From: Coriaria nepalensis
Lineage: Eukaryota > Streptophyta > Magnoliopsida > Cucurbitales > Coriariaceae
Direction: 5' to 3'
Assembly (NCBI GenBank): GCA_027186245.1
Contig: CP114481.1
Location: 42,005,501-42,069,500, forward strand
DNA length: 64,000 bases
Below, one piece after another: positions 51,771 through 63,039 of the stretch; position 1 is the stretch's first letter, and each line of letters starts with the position of its first letter. The position numbers and the translations under genes were made by a program. The notes beneath the pieces are model-generated. The model was not told where the DNA came from. It did not search any database and saw only the letters and a list, made by a program, of their open reading frames with translations.

Positions 51771-52770
51771 TGCATTCGTTTAACCTTAAAATCATTTCAA
51801 TCAGTCATGTCAAGTCAATAACTTATTTTAAAGCAAGTCGAACGAATTCTAGTTTTCCACTACGGACACAACTTTTGTGCATAACTTGCAAATGATCATT
51901 GCAAGGAAAGTGTGCATTCGTTTAACCTTAAAATCATTTCAATGAGTCATTTCAAGTCAATAACTTATTTCAAAGTAATTCGAACGAATTCCAGTTTTGC
52001 ACTACAGACACAACTTTTGTCCATAACTTACAAATGATCATTGCAAGGAAAGTGTGCATTCGTTTAACATTAAAATCATTTCAATGAGTCATTTCAAGTC
52101 AATAATTTATTTCAAAGCAATTCGGACCAATTCTATTTTTGCACTACGAACACAAGTTTTGTGCATAACTTGCAAAGGATCATTGCAAGGAAAGTGTGCA
52201 TTCGTTTAAAATAAAATCATTTCAATGAGTCCGTTCAAATCAATAACTTATTTCAATGCAAGTCGGACGAATTCTAGTTTTGCACTACAGACACAACTTT
52301 TGGGCATAACATGCAAATGATCATTACTAGGAAAGTGTGCATTCGTTTAACCTTAAAATCATTTCAATGAGTCATTTCAAGTCAATAACTTATTTCGAAG
52401 CAATTCGAACGAAGTCTATTTTTGCACTACAAACACAAGTTTTGTGCATAACTTGCAATTGATCATTGCAAGGAAAGTGTGCATTCGTTTAACATTAAAA
52501 TCATTTCAATGAGTCCTTTCCAGTCAATAACTTATTTCAAAGCAAGTCGAACGAATTCTATTTAGCACTACAAACACAAGTTTTGTGCAGAACATGCAAA
52601 TTATAATTGCAAGGAAAGTGTACATTCGTTTAACCTTAAATTCATTTCACTGAGTCATTTCCAGTCAATAACTTATTTCAAAGCAAGTCGAACGAATTCT
52701 AGTTTTGCACTACAGACACAACTTTTGTGCATAACTTCCAAATGATCATTGCAAGGAAAGTATGCATTCG
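51770..52770 (+). repeat. 1.0 kb block, copy 1 (offset 6,388), with many private changes
   Basis: Pairs with 58,160-59,160. Anchors: TTCCACTACGG at 51,855 and 58,243, CGTTTAAAATAAAATC at 52,203 and 58,591, CTATTTAGCAC at 52,558 and 58,946, ACTTCCA at 52,734 and 59,122, all 6,388 apart. This copy has private changes (TTTTGGGCATAAC, ATTACTAGG, GCAGAACATGC, AAATTATAATTGC, TTTCCAGTC) and stands out as more diverged than neighbouring monomers. Confidence 0.88.
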
Positions 52771-55700
52771 TTTAACCTTAAAATCATTTCAATGAGTCAT
52801 TTCAAGTCAATAACTTATTTCAAAGCAATTCGAATGAATTCCAGTTTTGCACTACAGACACAACTTTTGTGCATAACTTGCAAATGATCATTGCAAGGAA
52901 AGTGTGCATTCGTTTAACCTTAAAATCATTTCAATGAGTCATTTCAAGTCAATAACTTATTTCAAAGCAATTCGAACGAATTCTATTTTTGCACTACAAA
53001 CACAACTTTTGTGCATAACTTGCAAATGATCATTGCAAGGAAAGTGTGCATTCGTTTAAAATTAAAATCATTTCGATGGGTCATTTCAAGTAAATAACTT
53101 ATTTCAAAGCAAGTCGAACGAATTCTAGTTTTGCACTACAGACACAACTTTTGTGCATAACTTGCAAATGATCATTGCAAAGAAAGTGTGCATTCATTTA
53201 ACCTTAAAATCATTTCAATCAGTCATGTCAAGTCAATAACTTATTTCAAAGCAAGTCGAACGAATTCTAGTTTTCCACTACGGACACAACTTTTGTCCAT
53301 AACTTGCAAATGACCATTGCAAGGAAAGTGTGCATTCGTTTAACCTTAAATTCATTTCAATGAGTCATTTCAAGTCAATAACTTATTTCAAAGCAATTCG
53401 AACGAATTCTAGTTTTGCACTACAGACACAACTTTTGTGCATAACTTGCAAATGATCATTGCAAGGAAAGTGTGCATTCGTTTAACCTTAAATTCATTTC
53501 AATGAGTCATTTCAAGTCAATAACTTATTTCAAAGCAATTCGAACGAATTCTAGTTTTGCACTACAGACACAACTTTTGTGCATAACTTGCAAATGATCA
53601 TTGCAAGGAAAGTGTGCATTCGTTTAACCTTAAAATCATTTCAATGAGTCATTTCAAGTCAATAACTTATTTCAAAGCAATTCGAACGAATTCTATTTTT
53701 GCACTACAAACACAACTTTTGTGCATAACTTGCAAATGATCATGGCAAGGAAAGTGTGCATTCGTTTAAAATTAAAATTATTTCAATGAGTCATTTCAAG
53801 TAAATAACTTATTTCAAAGCAAGTCGAACGAATTCTAGTTTTGCACTACAGACACAACTTTTGTGCATAACTTGCAAATGATCATTGCAAGGAAAGTGTG
53901 CATTCATTTAACCTTAAAATCATTTCAATCAGTCATGTCAAGTCAATAACTTATTTCAAAGCAAGTCGAACGAATTCTAGTTTTCCACTACGGACACAAC
54001 TTTTGTGCATAACTTGCAAATGACCATTGCAAGGAAAGTGTGCATTCGTTTAACCTTAAAATCATTTCAATGAGTCATTTCAAGTCAATAACTTATGTCA
54101 AAGCAAGTCGAACGAATTCTAGTTTTACACTACAAACACAACTTTTCGGCATAACTTGCGAATGATCATTGCAAGGAAAGTGTGCATTCGTTTAACCTTA
54201 AAATAATTTCAATAAGTCATTTCAAGTCAATAACTTATTACGAAGCAATTCGAACGAATTCTATTTTTGCACTACAGACACAACTTTTGTGCATAACTTG
54301 CAAATGATCATTGCAAAGAAAGTGTGCATTCGTTAAAAATTAAAATCATTTCAATGAGTCCTTTCAAGTCAATAACTTATTTCAAAGCAAGTCGAACGAA
54401 TTCTAGTTTTGCACTACGGACAAAACTTTTGTGCATAACTTGCAAATGATCATTGCAAGGAAAGTGTGCATTCGTTTAACCTTAAAATCATTTCAATGAG
54501 TCATTTCAAGTCAATAACTTATTTCAATGCAAATCGAACGAATTCCAGTTTTGCACTACAGACACAACTTTTGTGCATAACTTGCAAATGATCTTTGCAA
54601 GGAAAGTGTGCATTCGTTTAACCTTAAAATCATTTCAATTAGTCATTTCAAGTCAATAACTTATTTCAAAGCAACTCGAACGAATTCTAGTTTTGCACTA
54701 CGGACACAACTTTTGTGCATAACTTGCAAATAATCATTGCAAGGAAAGTGTGCATTCGTTTAACCTTAAAATTATTTCAATGAGTCCTTTCAAGCCAATA
54801 ACTTATTTCAAAGCAAGTCAAACGAATTCCAGTTTTGCACTACAGACACAACTTTTGTGCATAACTTGCAAATGATCATTGCAAGGAAAGTGTGCATTCG
54901 TTTAACATTAAAATCATTTCAATGAGTCATTTCAAGTCAATAATTTATTTCAAAGCAATTCGGACGAATTCTATTTTTGCACTACAAACACAAGTTTTGT
55001 GCATAACTTGCAAATGATCATTGCAAGGAAAGTGTGCATTCGTTTAACCTTAAAATCATTTCAATGAGTCATTTCAAGTCAATAACTTATTTCAAAGCAA
55101 TTCGAACGAATTCTATTTTTGCAATACAAACACAGCTTTTGTGCATAACTTGCAAATGATCATTGCAAGGAAAGTGTGCATTCGTTAGAAATTAAAATCA
55201 TTTCAATGAGTCATTTCAAGTAAATGACTTAATTCAAAGCAAGTCGAACGAATTCTAGTTTTGCACTACAGACACAACTTTTGTGCATAACTTGCAAATG
55301 ACCATTGCAAGGAAAGTGTGCATTCGTTTAACCTTAAAATCATTTCAATGAGTCATTTCAAGTCAATAACTTATGTCAAAGCAAGTCGAACGAATTCTAG
55401 TTTTACACTACAAACACAACTTTTCGGCATAACTTGTGAATGATCATTACAAGGAAAGTGTGCATTCGTTTAACCTTAAAATAATTTCAATAAGTCATTT
55501 CAAGTCAATAACTTATTACAAAGCAATTCGAACGAATTCTATTTTTGCACTACAGACACAACTTTTGTGCATAACTGGCAAATGATCATTGCAAAGAAAG
55601 TGTGCATTCGTTAAAAATTAAAATCATTTCAATGAGTCCTTTCAAGTCAATAACTTATTTCAAAGCAAGTCGAACGAATTCTAGTTTTGCACTACAGACA

Positions 55701-55955
55701 CAACTTTTGTGCATAACTTGCAAATGATCATTGCAAGGAAAGTGTGCATTCGTTTAACCTTAAAATCATTTCAATGAGTCATTTCAAGTCAATAACTTAT
55801 TTCAAAGCAATTCGAACGAATTCTAGTTTTGCACTACAGACACAACTTTTGTGCATAACTTGCAAATGATCATTGCAAGGAAAGTGTGCATTCGTTTAAC
55901 CTTAAAATCATTTCAATGAGTCATTTCAAGTCAATAACTTATTTCAATGCAAGTC
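52770..55955 (+). repeat. Domain F, first part: mixed monomers with TTACACTAC pair
   Basis: Ordinary monomers with local repeats: TTACAC with TTTTCGGCATAAC at 54,125 and 55,403, 1,278 bp apart (9 monomers), each followed by TTATTAC(A/G)AAGC and GTTAAAAATT monomers. Monomers at 55.08-55.34 kb (GCAATACAAACACAGC, GTTAGAAATT, AAATGACTTAATTC) recur at 60.04-60.31 kb. No other sequence type was seen. Confidence 0.78.
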
Positions 55956-55959
55956 GAAC

Positions 55960-56953
55960 GAATTCTAGTTTTGCACTACAGACACAACTTTTGTGCATAA
56001 CTTGCAAATGATCATTGCAAGGAAAGTGTGCATTCGTTTAACTTTAAAATCATTTCAATGAGTCATTTCAAGTCAATAACTTATTTCAAAGCAATTCGAA
56101 CGAATTCTATTTTTGCACTACAAACACAACTTTTGTGCATAACTTGCAAATGATCATGGCAAGGAAAGTGTGCGTTCGTTTAAAATTAAAATCATTTCAA
56201 TGAGTCATTTCAAGTAAATAACTTATTTCAAAGCAAGTCGAACGAATTCTAGTTTTGCACTACAGACACAACTTTTGTGCATAACTTGCAAATGATCATT
56301 GCAAGGAAAGTGTGCATTCATTTAACCTTAAAATCATTTCAATCAGTCATGTCAAGTCAATAACTTATTTCAAAGCAAGTCGAACGAATTCTAGTTTTCC
56401 ACTACAGACACAACTTTTGTGCATAACTTGGAAATGATCATTGCAAGGAAAGTGTGCATTTGTTTAACCTTAAAATCATTTCAATGAGTCATTTCAAGTC
56501 AATAACTTATTTCAATGCAAATCGAACGAATTCTAGTTTTGCACTACAGACACAACTTTTGTGCATAACTTGCAAATAATCATTGCAAGGAAAGTGTGCA
56601 TTCGTTTAACCTTAAAATCATTTCAATGAGTCCTTTCAAGTCAACAACTTATTTCAAAGCGAGTCGAACGAATTCTAGTTTTGCACTACAGACACAACTT
56701 TTGTGCATAACTTGCAAATGATTATTGCAAGGAAAGTGTGCATTCGTTTAACCTTAAAATCATTTCAATGAGTCCTTTCAAGTCAATAACTTATTTCAAA
56801 GCAAGTCGAACGAATTCTATTTTTGCACTACAGACACAACTTTTGTGCATAACTGGCAAATGATCATTGCAAAGAAAGTGTGCATTCGTTAAAAATTAAA
56901 ATCATTTCAATGAGTCCTTTCAAGTCAATAACTTATTTCAAAGCAAGTCGAAC
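55960..56953 (+). repeat. 7-monomer HOR of 994 bp, copy 1
   Basis: Anchors exactly 994 bp apart: ACTTTAAAATC at 56,041 and 57,035, TTGGAAATG (GAAATG at 56,431 and 57,425), AGCGAGTCG near 56,657 and 57,651, and GATTATTGC near 56,721 and 57,715. The unit also holds AACTGGCAAATG with GTTAAAAATT. Confidence 0.9.
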
Positions 56954-57947
56954 GAATTCTAGTTTTGCACTACAGACACAACTTTTGTGCATAACTTGCA
57001 AATGATCATTGCAAGGAAAGTGTGCATTCGTTTAACTTTAAAATCATTTCAATGAGTCATTTCAAGTCAATAACTTATTTCAAAGCAATTCGAACGAATT
57101 CTATTTTTGCACTACAAACACAACTTTTGTGCATAACTTGCAAATGATCATGGCAAGGAAAGTGTGCGTTCGTTTAAAATTAAAATCATTTCAATGAGTC
57201 ATTTCAAGTAAATAACTTATTTCAAAGCAAGTCGAACGAATTCTAGTTTTGCACTACGGACACAACTTTTGTGCATAACTTGCAAATGATCATTGCAAGG
57301 AAAGTGTGCATTCATTTAACCTTAAAATCATTTCAATCAGTCATGTCAAGTCAATAACTTATTTCAAAACAAGTCGAACGAATTCTAGTTTTCCACTACA
57401 GACACAACTTTTGTGCATAACTTGGAAATGATCATTGCAAGGAAAGTGTGCATTTGTTTAACCTTAAAATCATTTCAATGAGTCATTTCAAGTCAATAAC
57501 TTATTTCAATGCAAATCGAACGAATTCTAGTTTTGCACTACAGACACAACTTTTGTGCATAACTTGCAAATAATCATTGCAAGGAAAGTGTGCATTCGTT
57601 TAACCTTAAAATCATTTCAATGAGTCCTTTCAAGTCAACAACTTATTTCAAAGCGAGTCGAACGAATTCTAGTTTTGCACTACAGACACAACTTTTGTGC
57701 ATAACTTGCAAATGATTATTGCAAGGAAAGTGTGCATTCGTTTAACCTTAAAATCATTTCAATGAGTCCTTTCAAGTCAATAACTTATTTCAAAGCAAGT
57801 CGAACGAATTCTATTTTTGCACTACAGACACAACTTTTGTGCATAACTGGCAAATGATCATTGCAAAGAAAGTGTGCATTCGTTAAAAATTAAAATCATT
57901 TCAATGAGTCCTTTCAAGTCAATAACTTATTTCAAAGCAAGTCGAAC
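56954..57947 (+). repeat. 7-monomer HOR of 994 bp, copy 2
   Basis: Direct neighbour of copy 1, with few differences noticed: CACTACGGACAC near 57,250 (CAGACAC in copy 1) and CAAAACAAGTCG near 57,364. Confidence 0.9.
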
Positions 57948-58159
57948 GAATTCTAGTTTTGCACTACAGACACAACTTTTGTGCATAACTTGCAAATGAT
58001 CATTGCAAGGAAAGTGTGCTTTCGTTTAACCTTAAAATCATTTCAATGAGTCATTTCAAGTCAATAACTTATTTCAGTGCAAGTCGAACGAATTCTAGTT
58101 TTGCACTACAGACACAACTTTTGTGCATAACTTGCAAATGATCATTGCAAGGAAAGTGT

Positions 58160-59160
58160 GCATTCGTTTAACCTTAAAATCATTTCAATCAGTCATGTCA
58201 AGTCAATAACTTATTTCAAAGCAAGTCGAACGAATTCTAGTTTTCCACTACGGACACAACTTTTGTGCATAACTTGCAAATGATCATTGCAAGGAAAGTG
58301 TGCATTCGTTTAACCCTAAAATCATTTCAATGAGTCATTTCAAGTCAATAACTTATTTCAAAGCAATTCGAACGAATTCCAGTTTTGCACTACAGACACA
58401 ACTTTTGTCCATAACTTGCAAATGATCATTGCAAGGAAAGTGTGCATTCGTTTAACATTAAAATCATTTCAATGAGTCATTTCAAGTCAATAATTTATTT
58501 CAAAGCAATACGAACGAATTCTATTTTTGCACTACAAACACAAGTTTTGTGCATAACTTGCAAAGGATCATTGCAAGGAAAGTGTGCATTCGTTTAAAAT
58601 AAAATCATTTCAATGAGTCCCTTCAAATCAATAACTTATTTCAATGCAAGTCGGACGAATTCTAGTTTTGCACTACAGACACAACTTTTGTGCATAACAT
58701 GCAAATGATCATTCCTAGGAAAGTGTGCATTCGTTTAACCTTAAAATCATTTCAATGAGTCATTTCAAGTCAATAACTTATTTCGAAGCAATTCGAACGA
58801 AGTCTATTTTTGCACTACAAACACAAGTTTTGTGCATAACTTGCAATTGATCATTGCAAGGAAAGTGTGCATTCGTTTAACCTTAAAATCATTTCAATGA
58901 GTCCTTTCAAGTCAATAACTTATTTCAAAGCAAGTCGAACGAATTCTATTTAGCACTACAAACACAAGTTTTGTGCATAACATGCAAATGATAATTGCAA
59001 GGAAAGTGTACATTCGTTTAACCTTAAAATCATTTCACTGAGTCATTTCAAGTCAATAACTTATTTCAAAGCAAGTCGAACGAATTCTAGTTTTGCACTA
59101 CAGACACAACTTTTGTGCATAACTTCCAAATGATCATTGCAAGAAAAGTGTGCATTCGTT
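58160..59160 (+). repeat. 1.0 kb block, copy 2 (offset 6,388)
   Basis: Same rare monomers as 51.77-52.77 kb but closer to the array consensus. Its final part (GAACGAAGTC, TGCAATTGATC, then CATAACATGC and TTTCACTGAG) recurs at 63.04-63.35 and 63.76-64.0 kb. Confidence 0.87.
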
Positions 59161-60042
59161 TAACCTTAAAATCATTTCAATGAGTCATTTCAAGTCAATA
59201 ACTTATTTCAAAGCAAGTCGAACGAATTCTAGTTTTGCACTACAGACACAACTTTTGTGCATAACTTGCAAATGATCATTGCAAGGAAAGTGTGCATTCG
59301 TTTAACCTTAAAATCATTTCAATGAGTCATTTCAAGTCAATAACTTATTTCAAAGCAATTCGAACGAATTCTAGTTTTGCACTACAGACACAACTTTTGT
59401 GCATAACTTGCAAATGATCATTGCAAGGAAAGTGTGCATTCGTTTAACCTTAAAATCATTTCAATGAGTCATTTCAAGTCAATAACTTATTTCAAAGCAA
59501 TCCGAACGAATTCTATTTTTGCCCTACAAACACAACTTTTGTGCATAACTTGCAAATGATCATTGCAAGGAAAGTGTGCATTCGTTTAACCTTAAAATCA
59601 TTTCAATCAGTCATGTCAAGTCAATAACTTATTTCAAAGCAAGTCGAACGAATTCTAGTTTTCCACTACAGACACAACTTTTGTGCATAACTCGCAAATA
59701 ATCATTGCAAAGAAAGTGTGCATTCGTTAAAAATTAAAATCATTTCAATGAGTCCTTTCAAGTCAATCACTTATTTCAAAGCAAGTCGATCGAATTCTAG
59801 TTTTGCACTACTGACACAACTTTTGTGCATAACTTGCAAATGATCATTGCAAGGAAAGTGTGCATTCGTTTAACCTTAAAATCATTTCAATGAGTCATTT
59901 CAAGTCAATAACTTATTTCAAAGCAATTCGAACGAAGTCTATTTTTGCACTACAAACACAAGTTTTGTGCATAACTTGCAATTAATCATTGCAAGGAAAG
60001 TGTGCATTCGTTTAAAATAAAATCATTTCAATGAGTCATTTC

Positions 60043-60720
60043 AAGTCAATAACTTATTTCAAAGCAATTCGAACGAATTCTATTTTTGCAATACAAACAC
60101 AGCTTTTGTGCATAACTTGCAAATGATCATTGCAAGGAAAGTGTGCATTCGTTAGAAATTAAAATCATTTCAATGAGTCATTTCAAGTAAATGACTTAAT
60201 TCAAAGCAAGTCGAACGAATTCTAGTTTTGCACTACAGACACAACTTTTGTGCATAACTTGCAAATGACCATTGCAAGGAAAGTGTGCATTCGTTTAACC
60301 TTAAAATCATTTCAATGAGTCATTTCAAGTCAATAACTTATTTCAAAGCAATTCGAACGAATTCCAGTTTTGCACTACAGACACAACTTTTGTGCATAAC
60401 TTGCAAATGATCATTGCAAGGAAAGTGTGCATTCGTTTAACCTTAAAATCATTTCAATGAGTCATTTCAAGTCAATAACTTATTTCAAAGCAATTCGAAC
60501 GAATTCTAGTTTTGCACTACAGACACAACTTTTGTGCATAACTTGCAAATGACCATTGCAAGGAAAGTGTGCATTCGTTTAACCTTAAAATCATTTCAAT
60601 GAGTCATTTCAAGTCAATAACTTATGTCAAAGCAAGTCGAACGAATTCTAGTTTTACACTACAAACACAACTTTTCGGCATAACTTGTGAATGATCATTG
60701 CAAGGAAAGTGTGCATTCGT
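60043..60720 (+). repeat. Recurrence of the 55.1-55.4 kb monomers with two extra units
   Basis: AAATGACTTAATTC occurs at 55,221 and 60,188 (offset 4,967), but TTACACTAC at 55,403 and 60,654 (offset 5,251). The difference is 284 bp, exactly two monomers, inserted here at about 60.31-60.60 kb. Confidence 0.83.
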
Positions 60721-60949
60721 TTAACCTTAAAATAATTTCAATAAGTCATTTCAAGTCAATAACTTATTACAAAGCAATTCGAACGAATTCTATTTTTGCA
60801 CTACAGACACAACTTTTGTGCATAACTTGCAAATGATCATTGCAAAGAAAGTGTGCATTCGTTAAAAATTAAAATCATTTCAATGAGTCCTTTCAAGTCA
60901 ATAACTTATTTCAAAGCAATTCGAACGAATTCTAGTTTTGCACTACAGA

Positions 60950-62411
60950 CACAACTTTTGTGCATAACTTGCAAATGATGATTGCAAGGAAAGTGTGCAT
61001 TCGTTTAACCTTAAAATCATTTCAATGAGTCATTTCAAGTCAATAACTTATTTCAAAGCAATTCGAACGAATTCTAGTTTTGCACTACAGACACAACTTT
61101 TGTGCATAACTTGCAAATGATCATTGCAAGGAAAGTGTGCATTCGTTTAACCTTAAAATCATTTCAATGAGTCATTTCAAGTCAATAACTTATTTCAATG
61201 CAAGTCGAACGAATTCTAGTTTTGCACTACAGGCACAACTTTTGTGCATAACTTGCAAATGATCATTGCAAGGAAAGTGTGCATTCGTTTAACCTTAAAA
61301 TCATTTCAATGAGTCATTTCAAGTCAATAACTTATTTCAAAACAATTAGAACGAATTCTAGTTTGCACTACAGACACAACTTTTGTGCATAACTTGCAAA
61401 TGATCATTGCAAGGAAAGTGTGCATTCGTTTAAAATTAAAATCATTTCGATGAGTCCTTTCAAGCCAATAACTTATTTCAAAGCAAGTCGAACGAATTCT
61501 AGTTTTGCACTACAGACACAACTTTTGTGCATAACTTGCAAATGATCATTGCAAGGAAAGTGTGCATTCGTTTAACCTTAAAATAATTTCAATAAGTCAT
61601 TTCAAGTCAATAACTTATTACAAAGCAATTCGAACGAATTCTATTTTTGCACTACAGACACAACTTTTGTGCATAACTTGCAAATGATCATTGCAAAGAA
61701 AGTGTGCATTCGTTAAAAATTAAAATCATTTCAATGAGTCCTTTCAAGTCAATAACTTATTTCAAAGCAAGTCGAACGAATTCTAGTTTTGCACTACAGA
61801 CACAACTTTTGTGCATAACTTGCAAATGATCATTGCAAGGAAAGTGTGCATTCGTTTAACCTTAAAATCATTTCAATGAGTCATTTCAAGTCAATAACTT
61901 ATTTCAAAGCAATTCGAACGAATTCTAGTTTTGCACTACAGACACAACTTTTGTGCATAACTTGCAAATGATCATTGCAAGTTAAGTGTGCGTTCGTTTA
62001 ACCTTAAAATCATTTCAATGAGTCATTTCAAGTCAATAACTTATTTCAATGCAAGTCGAACGAATTCTAGTTTTGCACTACAGGCACAACTTTTGTGCAT
62101 AACTTGCAAATGATCATTGCAAGGAAAGTGTGCATTCGTTTAACCTTAAAATCATTTCAATGAGTCATTTCAAGTCAATAACTTATTTCAAAACAATTAG
62201 AACGAATTCTAGTTTGCACTACAGACACAATTTTTGTGCATAACTTGCAAATGATCATTGCAAGGAAAGTGTGCATTCGTTTAAAATTAAAATCATTTCG
62301 ATGAGTCCTTTCAAGCCAATAACTTATTTCAAAGCAAGTCGAACGAATTCTAGTTTTGCACTACAGACACAACTTGTGTGCATAACTTGCGAATGATCAT
62401 TGCAAGGAAAG
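60950..62411 (+). repeat. 6-monomer tandem HOR of 851 bp
   Basis: AACAATTAGAACG is at 61,341 and 62,192, 851 bp apart: six monomers less one base, the loss being in CTAGTTTGCAC. Homology covers about 60,950-61,560 and 61,801-62,411. The last monomers, with TTTCGATGAGTCC and CAAGCCAATAAC, then repeat as a dimer (TTCG at 62,297 and 62,581, 284 bp). The second copy has GCAAGTTAAGTGTGCG near 61,978. Confidence 0.86.
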
Positions 62412-63039
62412 TGTGCATTCGTTTAACCTTAAAATCATTTCAATGAGTCATTTCAAGTCAATAACTTATTTCAAAGCAATTCGAACGAATTCTATTTTTG
62501 CACTACAAACACAACTTTTGTGCATAACTTGCAAATGATCATTGCAAGGAAAGTGTGCATTCGTTTAAAATTAAAATCATTTCGATGAGTCCTTTCAAGC
62601 CAATAACTTATTTCAAAGCAAGTCGAACGAATTCTAGTTTTGCACTACAGACACAACTTGTGTGCATAACTTGCAAATGATCATTGCAAGGAAAGTGTGC
62701 ATTCGTTTAACCTTAAAATCATTTCAATGAGTCATTTCAAGTCAATAACTTTTTTCAAAGCAATTCGAACGAATTCTAGTTTTGCACTACAGACACAACT
62801 TTTGTGCATAACTTGCAAATGATCATTGCAAGGAAAGTGTGCATTCGTTTAACCTTAAAATCATTTCAATGAGTCATTTCAAGTCAATAACTTATTTCAA
62901 AGCAATTCGAACGAATTCTATTTTTGCACCACAAACACAACTTTTGTGAAAAACTTGCAAATGATCATGGCAGGGCAAGTGTGCATTCGTTTAAAATTAA
63001 AATCATTTCAATGAGTCATTTCAAGTAAATAACTTATTT

